Both the position numbers and the translations under genes were made by a program. Below, piece after piece: positions 32,778 through 43,699 of a stretch of DNA of 64,000 nt. Numbering within the stretch: the stretch's first letter is position 1; the number at the start of each line of letters is the position of its first letter. The notes below the pieces were generated by a model that searched no databases, was not told where the DNA came from, and worked only from the letters and a program-made list of their open reading frames with translations. The DNA is from Cristatella mucedo (lineage: Eukaryota; Bryozoa; Phylactolaemata; Cristatellidae). The stretch is taken from the NCBI GenBank assembly GCA_009760855.2, contig WPIO01000027.1, positions 3,712,501 through 3,776,500 on the forward strand, written 5' to 3'.

Positions 32778-35251
32778 ATGGATAACAAGAAATCGTAAGA
32801 GGCCCAAAAGCGTAAGAAACGTGCTGAAGAGGCCAAAGAGCGAGCAGAAGAGGAGGAAATCTCTCTTAGAAAATACCCAAAGAGGCAAAAATCGTCTACT
32901 GAATTCCAGACGAGTCGCAGACAAAAAGTAATGAAGAGAAAAAACGTGTCTGAATGAGCAAGATAAAGAAACTAAAGTCCCACTTCCGAGAAAGACAAAA
33001 ACCAGACAAGAGATAAGTGATAATCAAGACACTACAGTTCAAGTCTTGCAGCTGAGCCGGAGCTGCCACGTAGCAGTGCTCCCTGATAATATCGCAAACA
33101 TTACTGCGCTTCTCGCGAAAAGAATGGACCGTAGCAAGTTTTTGCACGTGACTTTTCAAAAGATTCACAAAACAGAAGATTTTCTTAGCTCCATTATAAA
33201 AGTTTTCAAATCTGGAGGAGATGTGCCGCCTGTGGTGGATATATTCTATATCAAGAGATGTAATATTCTGATTTCGCTGTAAGCTATTCAGCAAGAAGGC
33301 TGGAATCTCGTCTATACAAGAAAGTGGCTGTAAAGATTGGAAAAATGTGTCAGCAATTTTTTCCACACATGAGAAAAGTCCACCACACTTAGAAAGCTTT
33401 CAAGCATTGAGGGAATTGAAGGTGCGGCCAACCGAAGGCAAGACAATAAATGAGGCAATGCAGCAGAAGATTAGCAACAAGAGGAATATTGAAAATATTG
33501 TAAACAGGTCGTAGAGTGCCTCATTACATTAGCAAGGGTACTTGGAACTCAAAATTTAGCATTCCGTGGATCAAACGAAAAGCTCTTCACACCAGGGAAT
33601 ACACAATTTTTCAAATTAATTGAGTTTCTGGCCCTCTTTGATCCTCTGGTGATAGAGCACATTCGAAGGACTACTGACAAAAGAAACTCAAGTATATTAT
33701 TTCGGCAAAGAAACCCATGACGACTTAGTGCACACTTTAGCTTCTACAATAAAGCATAAGATTAATGAAGCAGCCAAGTCATCAAAATACTATTCAGCTA
33801 TTCTTTACTGTACCAAAATGTCAGCGACACTGAACAGATGACCGCGATTACTCGTTTTGTTCACTTAAGAAAAACCGAAGCGATATTCAGAGAGCATTTT
33901 CTTGGTTTTGTCCCGTTATAAGAAACTACAGGTGCATTCATGACTGAAGTTCTGCTTGAACAACTCAATGATAAGGGATTGGATGCTGGAAATATGAGAG
34001 GACAATGATGGGTATGTCAATGACAGCAATATGAAAAGCAAGGAAAATGAAGTGCAGTAGAGAACTACTGAACATCAATCTAGGTACGTTGAGCCCGCTC
34101 CATCAATCTAGTTGTAAATGATACAGAAAAGAGTTGCCAGAAGGCTGTGCATTTCTTATCTTTGGGGCAGCAAATATCCAGTTTTTCTCAGCATCTACAC
34201 TGCATCGGGGAACCCTCAAAAGTCACAACATTTTACCGTAAGATCACTGATGCCAGTGATCTTACGGTAAAACTACTAAGTGAAACAAGATGGGAAAGTA
34301 GAACTGATGCTCTGAAACCGCTGAGATAAACTCTTGACAAAGTCTATGATGCTCTTTTTGATATATATGAAGACACGAGTCAGGAAGGACTGGCTGACGC
34401 TATGACGAGATCTGAAGCAAAAAACTGGCCGATAAAATTGCAAAATTTCCATTTTTAATATCGCTTCTTACCTGGTACAACATTTTGTTTGAGGTCAATG
34501 TCACCAGCTAAGTTCTACAGCAGACATCAAGTGACTTGAGACTGGGAGTTCAGCAGCTGGAAAATGACAGAAAGTACAGCATTACTCTCCGCAGGGAAGT
34601 GAGCTTCCATAAAATATTGGCGGATGCAACTCAAATGGCTAAAAAGCTGGAGTGTAAAGGAAGACTGATTATGAAGCAAATGATGAGGCTGTACGGGATC
34701 CCGATGAGAACTATAAGGTTAAATTTTATTATGCTATTCTAGATGTGGTAGCATAATCTATAACAGAAAGGTTAAATCAGATTCAACAGCACAGCACATT
34801 GCTTGGGTTCCTGTATGATATCTTCAAGATTTCCGACCTACCGACAGGGGATACCCTTAGTGAGTGCAAGTCTTTGGAAGGGTCTCTTACTTGTGGAGAC
34901 AGCGAGGATTTAGAAAGAAAGGAACTGTGTGGCGAGCTGCAAGCCATTGCTAGGAGGCGTCCCCTGACGATGAATCCCCAAGAGGTTGCCTTGCAATTTC
35001 TATAGCATCGTAAATTGGTTAGGAATTTCCTTAATCTTTCAATGGCTTGTTGACCAATTTTAGTGGCCAGCGGAGAAAGAAGTTTTTTAAAATTAAAAGC
35101 AACAAAAAATTATCTTTGTTCAACAATATGCCAAGACAGACTGGCTGGCTTAGGAAAAATTTCTATTGATTCAGATTTAGCATCTTCTCTCAACATTGAA
35201 GATGTGGTCGTGGAGTTTTGGAAGAAAAAAGCAAGGAAAACAAAGTTTTAA
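32778..35251 (+). pseudogene. hAT transposase pseudogene
   Basis: Reading starts at ATG 32778 (MDNKKS then TAA after six codons) with a lysine-rich N-terminus (AQKRKKRAEEAKERAEEEE), as in ZMYM1-like hAT transposases. Later pieces in shifting frames are NLAFRGSNEKLF and IEFLALFDPLVIEHIR (33550-33670), DTEQMTAITRFVHLRKTEAI (33825-33890), LLSETRWESRTDALKPLR (34270-34330) and the C-terminal dimerisation region SGERSFLKLKATKNYLCSTI and QDRLAGLGKISID (35065-35190). The enzyme would cut and rejoin DNA at the element ends. More than ten stops and frameshifts make it dead. Confidence 0.85.
34231..34272. repeat. Perfect inverted repeat, 19-bp arms, 4-base loop
   Basis: TTTTACCGTAAGATCACTG (34231-34249), ATGC, then its exact reverse complement (34254-34272). 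It lies within the hAT transposase pseudogene. Confidence 0.95.
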
Positions 35252-35579
35252 GCATAAATTTTAAAATTTTATGTATAAATGCATCCACAGATATTATATA
35301 ATGTATGTTTGGAAATGTTTATGATAGGAGCATTTTTTACACCTTGCAAATTAGGTTTTATTTCTGATGGGCGGGTGGGTGGGAAAGGGCATGAGTAGGA
35401 AGAGGGCGCCAGACGTCGCCTAGGCACCGAGACGCCTTGCACGGCCCTGCATATAGCTTGCTAGAGAGGTTATGTTTCTAGCGAGGCTATTCGGTAGTAA
35501 TTAATAATAGGCGAGTAAGAGTATCGTGTTAATAGCTCAAAAGTTTCTCAGTCGTCGCTTACTCAGTCCAGTATATTGC

Positions 35580-36400
35580 AACACCCATCCGCACTCGGAA
35601 TTTAGGTGTCGTCTTCCGCAGCTGCCTAAATTTTGAAAGCTTCGTTTAGAAGGCTGCTTCCACAGTTAGCCATCAAACCCAATCCCTACCTAAGATCAGG
35701 AACTGTCTTCCACGGTAGCTGGCAAGAATTTAACCGGCTCTCTGGTTTTGTCTCGGCTAGATTATTGCAATTCTATTTTGACTGGGCTACCGAAAAAAGC
35801 CACCAGGCCACTGCTGCTGGTGATAAAACATGGCTGCAAAACGAGTATAGAAATCCCAGAAGTTTGACCACGTGTCTCCTTTGCTACAAGAGCTTGAATG
35901 GCTGCCTGTTGATCAACGGATAAAGAGCAAAGTTCTTACGCTAACGCATAGGGCCCGTCAGGGCCTGGCTACTCCATTCCTAGCTGACCTACTGCACTAG
36001 TTTTAGCCTCCTCGTGCACTCAGGTCCCATATGAACGACAAACTAGCTGTTTCACTTATTCCTCCACTTATAAACCGTTGGTGACAGAAGCTTTAGCTCT
36101 GCAGGTCCTAGGCTGTGGAACTCGCTTCCACAATTCTTACGCAACGAAAACTACTGTCCTACTGCCGACTAGGGCACATCCTTTTCAGCGGTCCTGAGCT
36201 GCTGCTTCCATGTTACTCACTATCTCAACTGCTCTCCTGTCTCAGCTATGCTTCTCACTTTCTCCTTGTTGCTTGAGATGAAGTTTGTTTGCTACTGAAT
36301 GCGTATCGAAAGTCGCTTAGGCTTTGGGTGGGCCATACAAAACTGTCCGTGTAACGTAGTCTTTGTGACTTTGCGGAGTTACAGACGGAGATACAGGCGT
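35580..36400 (+). pseudogene. Family B L2-type retrotransposon, C-terminal part
   Basis: Frames read RNLGVVFRSCLNFESF, ITGLP-like and FDHVSPLLQELEWLPVDQRI, KSKVLTLTHRARQGLATPFL and ADLLH, then the shared 3' block ending near 36400. This resembles the L2/CR1 RT C-terminus but with QELEWLPVDQRIK instead of DLHWLPVKQRID, so it is a separate family from the 1-1240 copy. Stops and frameshifts are frequent. Confidence 0.75.
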
Positions 36401-36858
36401 TTTAGCGTTCGACTGAGGATTGGAATGCTGCTGAATTATGGAATGCAGCTACGTGCGGCGTTATCGGGGTGAAGCTGACTTTAGTTCAGGAGCCACTACA
36501 GCGCATTTGTGATAACAATATATAAAATAATTTATTTGTATTCTGCCATAGCATAGTTTAAATCTCTACCCAGGCGTTTCATATACTGTACACAGCAGGA
36601 CTCAAGTCCACTACCTTAGTCGTTGAAGGTGAGTGCCTCTGTGAAAGCACTGAACATGCTTGCTAGATCAGCTAAATTATCACTGCAGAGCTATTCACCA
36701 TTCGTGGTTACTGAATTATAGTAGCTTGGAGGCGGTTGCGTCACAATCTATGCTTAGGCAGCCTGAAAGCCAAAGTCATGTAAATTCTACGCACTTTAAA
36801 AGTACGAACATACTTCAGTTTACTATCACCCTGATCAAAGCCCACATTCACTGACAAT
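36401..36858. other. No recognisable gene
   Basis: About 0.45 kb. Weak SINE1-like 3' sequence may be present on the minus strand near 36540-36600 (GCGTTTCATATACTG), too degenerate to call. Confidence 0.4.
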
Positions 36859-36859
36859 C

Positions 36860-36990
36860 TGCCCTGAATTGGCCCAGAGGTAAGGTACTCGCCTTTAACG
36901 ACCAAAGTCACGGGCTCGAGCCCTGCGGCATATGTAAAGCGCACGGATAGATTAAGGTTCTCACCGCCAGGGGGACGCTTTAAAAAGGAA
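36860..36990 (+). repeat. SINE1 copy, degenerate
   Basis: A box TTGGCCCAGAGGTAAGG, B-box-like GGGCTCGAGCCCTGCGGC, CATATGTAAAGCGCACGGAT and the stem partner AGGTTCTCACCGCCAGGGGG then ACGC. Confidence 0.82.
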
Positions 36991-36995
36991 TTACA

Positions 36996-37082
36996 AAAAA
37001 CTGCTTGCTGATTCAACAGCCTCATTTGTATAGCGACACAAGAGCCTTTACGGCTATCACCACCACGCTTGCAGTGGCAATT
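36996..37082 (-). repeat. SINE2 3' half
   Basis: The minus strand reads TTGCCACTGCAAGCG, GGTGATAGCCGTAAAGGCTC, TTGTGTCGCTATACAAATGA and GGCTGTTGAATCAGC. It lacks the tRNA-like head and abuts the SINE1 copy tail to tail. Confidence 0.85.
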
Positions 37083-38925
37083 AATTACATTAAAGAAGCA
37101 TTGTTATGACATTACTATGATCTGCAAAACCTGCCAATGAAGGGCTGTCTACATTAGCTTTTTAAAGGAGATTCGGATGTGAAAAACGGAGCATGAGCTC
37201 GGAGCCGAGTTTGCCTTCTGAGTGTAGGGCAGCCCGCTGAGTGGGCCACTGACGTCCTTCCGAGCGCACAGCCACCCTTCAGCTGCTGGGACGGCCGGAC
37301 TGCGTGACCAGAGTTAGCGTCGCTGCCCTTCTGGAGCGTCCCACCGCCTCTGATTGGCTGAGCACTTACCATCCCGTTGCCTCGTTAACGCTCTCGCAGG
37401 CGCGGCCCGAGGAGTGGCCGGTCGCGGCCCAGAATTCAGCCTCAGCTCATTGCACATCCCCTTCTGCACAGAACGGTACTTCACAATTATATGTAAGGCA
37501 CCTGTACCCTGCATTCTGGGCTTTTGGCCGGGTTTGTAGTCCCCTGCTACTTATGCTGTATTAAACTGATGATTTTTGCAACCAATTGACCGATAGTAGC
37601 TTCGAAACAGGGCTACAGCTCTCAAAACGTTTGCATACGCTTCCTGATCGCGAGTTTCATTACGGAGTTAGCACAAAATCCAGAATATTTGTTGCTACGA
37701 AAAAGCCTGAGCAACCCTCTCTCTCTATATATATTAACTCGCTCTAGATAGTAGAAAGTAGAACACCGAAGTATATTCCAGTGACATATGCAAAACGAAG
37801 ATCTCGTGCAAGCAGCGAAACTACTAAATTGCAAGGGTTTAGTGTCGCAGTGACTTGGTCCTCAGTATGGGCAGGGGCCACCCGTTGAAGATGTCGGTCG
37901 GCCTTGCACCTTCGAAGTGCTCATTCGCCGACTCACACACGGTTCACTTCGGAGACTCACTTGCCAACCTCAGCCCGAGTCTGAGTGTGACCTGAGGCTT
38001 TGGAGCTCTTGACTTCGGGCCTGTCTGCTCGCGTCTACAGACATTATCCATTCTCTCTCCTACCTGCACTTTGAGTATGGGCATTCTTGCAATAAATGGA
38101 TCTCACAGCAAGCTCTCCAGAGGGGCAGCACAGCCGTACCTTCGAGCGCAGCAGACCCGTCGCGGCAATCGGACGCTGCTTTCTTTCCTTAAAACTCTGC
38201 GTCCACATTAACTACCAGTAAAGCGGGCTGATGAAAAACGAGGGATTGCCCCGGGGAAGCCGCCAAGCCAACACCCGCAGAAATTGCATTCGCCGCGGCG
38301 GTCATCACTGCAACAGACGAGTATGAGAAGAATAGAAAGCAAATGAAGATTCCGGAAAGTTAATAGTTCGACGGAATGTGTCCTGCAGCAGATGTGGTGG
38401 TCAGTGACTGAGGTTTACAGAAGTCCACTACCAGCCATGGCGCACAATGCTCTCGTGCGTCGCTGGAATGGACCACCCACAACTGAATTACCGACCGGTG
38501 TAAAGCCTTCGCGTAGCTCGGGCCCAGCTCAATGCCCAGATCCGAACTCCCTCGTGACTCAAATGGTCAGGTGAAATTTACTGAATAGTATGCGACATCG
38601 GTTATTACCTATTTTTATAGTGCGTGATGGTGTATCTATATACTGTGTACGCTACCAGTTCCTAGTCCTAGTAATTAGGGGGCCGCAAATAATATTCCGT
38701 AAGTCATGTGGCGGATTTAGCCTGATACGTCCAGCTTCGCCTAATAAAATGAAATGTCTGCCTTCCATTCGGGGAGCGGCATCTTGTAGAGGAGTATAAA
38801 TCTTCGGTTTCAACCGTCAGGTGAGCCTACTACGCGATTTCCACCTTCTTCAAATTGTAAACGAGTGCTTTTGTACACAGCCTTTTAGGTTAATTACGGA
38901 ATATGGCCCGAAATAACTTATAATG
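37083..38925. other. No recognisable gene; possible LTR remnant
   Basis: GC-rich at 37180-37480. A stretch ending near 38130 (CTTGCAATAAATGGATCTCA) has the AATAAA-plus-tail look of an LTR R-U5 region, but no partner or coding sequence supports it. No exon is recognised. Confidence 0.35.
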
Positions 38926-38927
38926 CA

Positions 38928-39065
38928 CCGAGCTGGTTTGGTCCAGCGGTTAAGGTTCTCGCCCCGGTCTGGCTGAGGTCGTGGACTCGAGCCCTGAGGC
39001 ATATGTGAAGCGCCTGAATAGAGCCCATAATGCCACTGCTACTACATTATTTGTATAATATCCCC
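38928..39065 (+). repeat. SINE1 copy
   Basis: It starts CCGAGCTGGTTTGGTCCAGC, has the A box TGGTCCAGCGGTTAAGG and B-box-like GGACTCGAGCCCTGAGGC, then CATATGTGAAGCGCCTGAAT with AGAG. The second half of the terminal stem is lost. A diverged L2-tail-like piece follows (39066-39110, minus). Confidence 0.85.
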
Positions 39066-39110
39066 ACAGAAAACTGAATCTCTTTCTAGACAACATAAAT
39101 GCAGATGCAA

Positions 39111-40438
39111 ATTTTAAAAGTCGATGACCTTCGTTGTCAGGGCATGTTTGGGCAGAGCACACGACCGTCGTGGAAGAACCGACACCTGCAGGTGTCCCGG
39201 CATTTCTTTTAAACTGACTGATTACTATTGAACAGGCTATGCTTTGCTTTAGTTAAATGGGTAAAATAAGGCCGAAGACTGACGTTTGCGACGTGTAGTT
39301 CACAGTACGTCTTGACTTATTGAAAGGCTTCACTTCAGTGCTCTGCATTTTCTAGGGGCAACCCCCCCAATGGCCCTCTGGTGATCGGAGCATGATGCTG
39401 GTGATGGGGGCAAGGCGCGAGGCAGACGTGTATTCTCACGTCATAAGTCGCAGTATTCACGAAAGATCGACCTTCATAAACTGATGGGATTTTTGCATAT
39501 ACCGCAGTCAGTACTCACTATTACTGGTAGAAGGGCCAACTCTATTCGGTGCAGGCTATACCGGAAGAAGCAGTTTAAATGATAAAAAAAATAGTTTGGA
39601 TGACTACAATATTTTTAATACGCTAGTGCTGGGAGATCTCATCGGTTAGAAATAGAGCCATTCAAAAGCTCCTCCGATAATCGTCCGCGACACCAACGTT
39701 CTATTAAGAGCATGACCCACGAAATGGTCCCCCCTCTTAAAATAGTCCATCCATGGTAGGTAGATGCCTGCAGCGATGGCTCGTCTGAAACAGCGATCTT
39801 TGGGCAGGCTCCATCCATCCAGGCCAAACCTGATGTCGGTCTGCTGCCGCCGATGCAGTCGCTGCTGCCGTCCGATGCAGTCGCTGGAGCCGCAGATGCC
39901 GGTGCTGCTGCTGCCACGTCTACGACTCATATCTCATTGTCCCACTGTCCACAGCATGTCCAATCCTGCTTGTATCAAACACAGAAGAAACCCAAAGCAG
40001 ATTTCAAATAAATGAAGTAGGATATTATCGGCATGCTGCTGCTGGAAACCGAGAAACGCCCAGAAATTGGTACATGTAGCTAGCTTTCTAAGTATTGAAC
40101 TGCACAAAATGTAACAATTACAGACTAAAGTAAATTCCTAAAGGCGAACGCCAAGTCCAGCCCATAGCAGCACTTGCATAGAGGCCTCATAGATAATTTG
40201 CCACTGAGTTTCCTTTCCTTCCCTTTTTAGTGTTACCTTGCTTGCCAGAAGCATGTACGATGACAAGGCAGGAAGGGCGGCCAAGTGCCGCCTGTTTAAT
40301 AATACAAGTGACACTAATATTTAGAATATGATTATTATTTCCAACGTTATGCACAATAAGTGCAATATAAAACTAGTCACGTGCTTCACAATTCGCTAAG
40401 CGACAAGCAAACGCTTAGGCTGTAAATGGGCTATACAC
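39111..40438. other. No recognisable gene
   Basis: About 1.3 kb, including a CAGTCGCTGCTGCCG-type CTG-rich segment at 39840-39920. It may include the lost 5' part of the copia element, but nothing can be identified. Confidence 0.4.
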
Positions 40439-40729
40439 TTGTGGCTTCGAGTGAGGCCTGAAAAGCGAGCAGCAAAGCGGCTGTGCTGCCGCTGCTCACG
40501 GAAAGCAGCATGTGACCTACAAGCTACCACTGGTAAGTGCCACTACTGTTTGGTAGTCGGTCACAAGGCCTCACGATGTTTTAAAAAGAAACGAGACGAA
40601 CATGTCAAATCTGAGGCCAGTAAAGCGACTAGGGACTCCTTCGTTTTTACAGCCGACTTGACTGCCTACCAGCTTCCATCACAGCTGGAGTGGCTTAAAG
40701 ACTCTGGAGCCACGCAGCATGTGTGTTAA
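40439..40729 (+). pseudogene. Copia gag-protease fragment
   Basis: The frame shows a CCHC zinc knuckle CHYCLVVGHKASRC (C-x2-C-x4-H-x4-C), which binds element RNA, and ends at LEWLKDSGATQHVC. The latter is the Ty1/copia aspartic protease start with the DSGA catalytic motif. A stop follows immediately (TTAAG region), so the polyprotein is broken. Downstream the frame resumes with LYSLSQCTERGANVEFDDSR, a copia pre-integrase segment. Confidence 0.85.
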
Positions 40730-41404
40730 GAGCCTGAGCTATTTGCGAGCCAACTTCGAGAAAATTGCTCGCAGCATCCTGGTTGGTGACGGATAAGTGC
40801 TTCAAGCGATAGGGATTGGTACGGTATGTGTTCAGCTGCGTGTTGACAGTGCAGGCGTGTTGACAGTGCAGGCGCATACTGCAAAGCTGAACTATAAGAT
40901 GTTTTACTTGTACCCAATACCGCAAAGCTGAACTATGAAAGGTTTTACTTGAATCCAAACTTACCAAGAACCTTTATTCGTTAAGCCAATGCACCGAGAG
41001 AGGTGCTAATGTGGAGTTTGACGATAGTCGCGTGTCATTTTATCATACCTGGGTCAAAAGAAGTGGCTGCTTCTGGCATAAGATAGTTATATCTGCTAAG
41101 TACTTCTGTAAGACAGCATACAGCATCGGCTGCTCACGCATTTAAATCCATCCCAGGTGATACAAAGAACCATTACTCGGAATCTGGTCTGGCCAGGGGA
41201 TGATGCTCCGAAGCTCCACGAACGACCTGCTTCTGCAGAGGCTGGGTAACAGATGCTAGCGACTAGCTGCGACTGACAGCGCGTCTACGAATCAACCTAA
41301 TCTGCAATATATGTTTGTAGCACAGGCTGTGATTGATTGCAGCGACGAGTCTATGACCTTGCACGATACTCTGAGCAGCACGGCAGCACACTTGTGAGCT
41401 GCTG

Positions 41405-41722
41405 CTAATGATGATGAAATTGCTTCCTTAAGCAATGATGTTCATGAGGTCGCTCGAAAACCCAAGGGAAGGCATACCATCAGATGCTAAGCTGCCTTCA
41501 AGGTAAAGCGTGATGCAGAAGGGTGCGTGAACTGCTTTAGGGCCTGCTTCTTTGCACAAGGCAATTTTCAGATGGTTAGCAACGTTTACACCGAGATGTT
41601 TTGGCCAGTTGTTAGGTGCAACTCTCTGATAACTTCCCTGTCCAATGCTGCCACGATGAAGTTCCAGATCCATCAATTGTCTGCTTGCGCTACTGCTGTT
41701 GGACATCACCCACGTGCGTGAC
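41405..41722 (+). pseudogene. Copia reverse transcriptase N-terminal fragment
   Basis: It reads KVKRDAEGCVNCFRACFFAQ, VYTEMFWPVVRCNSLI and SNAATMKFQIHQL, equivalent to the copia RT segment KLKRDANG...KARLVAQG...VYTETFSPVVR...FQIHQMDV. The sequence ends just before the first catalytic Asp and jumps to the polypurine tract. Confidence 0.82.
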
Positions 41723-41749
41723 AGACACCGGCTGCTCAGCAAGGGGAGG

Positions 41750-42090
41750 TGTTGGCTAAATTCGCTTCACAGCCAGTGTGCCGGGCGGTTTCACCTTGAC
41801 CTGAGTGCAGCATCGGCTGACTCAGGAAATCATTTACGGAGTCTATTTTCGGAGCTGCAGACCACTACTGATTGGCTGAGCATCACGTGTACGTAGGCCA
41901 ACAGGCCTCTAATAAGGGCTCTCAGCTACGGCTGATCAGAGTGCGATCATGAAGAGAAGCCAATAGCATTCAGATACGTAAGCATGATGGCTTGCTCAGC
42001 CAATTGTGTTAGTTTAGGACTACTATATATTGGACCCGTTTGTTGCTTATTCTTCGTCCGTATTTGATACGGTCCACGTTCTGTTTGTCA
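41750..42090 (+). mobile_element. Candidate copia 3' LTR
   Basis: It begins TGTTGGCTAAATTCGC directly after the purine tract and could end at CTGTTTGTCA (TG...CA, about 341 bp). It contains CCAAT-type motifs and a TATA-like CTATATATTGG near 42023. The right edge is tentative because no second LTR is available for comparison. Confidence 0.55.
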
Positions 42091-42599
42091 GCTGCAATTT
42101 AAAACTTGTAATTTTCTCGACCATTGACTAATGAATGGCTTCACGGCAGCACTGCGTCTCGCAGAACATACCTTCTTAACGATGGATCATCCATCCTTTC
42201 ACCTCAGGAAATGCTGCAGAGTAGGGGGAAGATACTGGAAGACTCAAGTTGCTTGCCTTCTGGAAAACGTCGAAGGCTTTATGAGACCTTCCAAACTGTA
42301 TCATCATGCCCTTCATCGTGTAAGTCCACGTGCAGCAAGGAATGTGGCCATGGCACAGCCAGATATATATAGTAACTACCTCTGATGCGATACGTATCCG
42401 AGCTACTGCTGCTCCTGCAGGAACCGCTCTTACAGCCACAGCTGTCCGTGCCGCAATGAAAAGGTCTCCAAGACAGATGAGAAGATCGCGAGGCTCTCTG
42501 GGTTTAACACCAGGATGATTGCTGAAGTGACGGTGACTATAAAGAGGAGCCTTGCCAAGTTCCACAAGGCATTCTATGTCTTTTGAACTGCAGATCGGT
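42091..42599. other. No recognisable gene
   Basis: A 146-codon minus frame at 42176-42616 and opposing plus frames show no motif. Confidence 0.4.
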
Positions 42600-42781
42600 G
42601 AGCCGTGATGGCACACTAGGTAAGGTGGTTGCTTTCACGACCTCGGGTCCTGAGGTCATGGGTTCGATTCCTGCGGTGGGCGATTCTTTATCGCCACTGC
42701 AAGCGGTGGTGATAGCCGTAAAGGCTCTTCTGTCGCTATACAAAAAGAGGCTGTTTAATCAGCTAGGATTTATTTATTTAG
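42600..42781 (+). repeat. SINE2 copy, nearly full length
   Basis: The reference copy of this family. It has a tRNA-like head GAGCCGTGATGGCACACTAG with A-box-like GGCACACTAGGTAAGG, a CACGACCTCGG hairpin region, the B box GGGTTCGATTCC, GGGCGATTCTTTATCGCCAC, GGTGATAGCCGTAAAGGCTC, TTCTGTCGCTATACAAAAAG, AGGCTGTTTAATCAGCTAGG and a (TTTA)n tail. Transcription would be by RNA polymerase III. Confidence 0.93.
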
Positions 42782-43699
42782 GACCAAGCGACTAAGCTCA
42801 ACGAGGCTCAACTAAGCTCAACAAGTTCAAGGCAATATTTGCCCAACTTGCTTCGGCTACTTGGGCCTACATCAACGTTCCAATCAGGGGCACTCAGCTA
42901 GCCAATGCCAAAGCTCTCCGTAAGCATTCAGAAGTTGCTCCTGTCAGATTGAGACTCGAGAGGTTCTTCAAGAATTTCCTCACCACTAGGCGGTCGACAC
43001 GAAAGACCTCTGCCATCCACTTGAGGACGAAAATGCGAACAATGGAGATGGCATGTAGACACCAATCTCGATATAATTAACCTACATTCCTTAGCCTAAC
43101 CATGCTTCTGAAGTGGTACCCGAAATGGCCACCAGCACGAATCGTCGTAGTTAGCGAAAGTGGAGGAGGAACACAGAACCAGGTGAAACGCTCGATGACT
43201 GCTCCGACACTGCCTGCTGGCGGCAGCGGTCAAGGCCATAGGTGGCCGAAGCAGGCCCGAGGGTTCGAACTGCTTCCGGAAACCGTCATTTTGGCATAGT
43301 AAAGGAGGAGGGCTGGGGCGAGAAGTTTTACCCAGAATTGGGCACAGCTAAGAAGTACAGTGCTAGTCAACTGGAAGGTAGAGGGAACCGATCTAGAGTT
43401 TCGGAATGCCAGACTTTAGCTATCGTCTTTGTAATGTTCGGTATCAAATAAGGATATAGGAATACTCCACTTATAAAAATAGCATTTCTACGTCCCAGAT
43501 TTTTCTGCACATTTTATGCAGTGGGAACTTTGCTTACAAGAACATCGGATATAAAAATGCTCCGCGTATAAGAACAGGAGTTAAGGCTTGACTTTCGATT
43601 TTAATCAGCTTAAGTGCATACTTCCAGTGCATCCTATAGCAGAATATTTCTAAGGCATCCTGAGTGGGTGTCTCCACCCACCCTACCCTCACTCGCCTG
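42782..43699. other. No recognisable gene
   Basis: Around 43455-43590 motifs such as ACTCCACTTATAAAAATAGC and GCTCCGCGTATAAGAACA suggest a degraded mariner-type end, not secure. Otherwise nothing is recognised. Confidence 0.35.

Larger units (their letters stand above)
31578..35449 (+). mobile_element. hAT-superfamily DNA transposon (Tip100/ZMYM-like), decayed
   Basis: The left end holds GGCGAACTAGGCAATCGCCT followed by AGGGTGCTGGG and GGGGGCGCC, a sequence type common at ends of this hAT group. The right end, reverse complemented, reads CAGGGCCGTGCAAGGCGTCT then GTGCCTAGGCGACG. A broken transposase gene lies between. An 8-bp target duplication is not visible, and the outermost left bases appear eroded. 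The left end is about 67 bp from the GNS start codon. Confidence 0.8.
40439..42090 (+). mobile_element. Ty1/copia LTR retrotransposon remnant
   Basis: In order: gag zinc knuckle and protease (40439-40735), an integrase-side fragment (about 40975-41060), an RT N-terminal fragment (41405-41720), a polypurine tract AAGGGGAGG (41741-41749), then a 3' LTR candidate starting TGTTGG at 41750. The RT catalytic region and RNase H are missing, so the copy is internally deleted. The 5' LTR is not seen. Confidence 0.8.

Noticed and set aside
42600-42781. Functional tRNA gene
   Set aside because: A and B boxes are present, but the sequence does not fold to a cloverleaf with CCA-ready stem, and it continues into a SINE body found many times.
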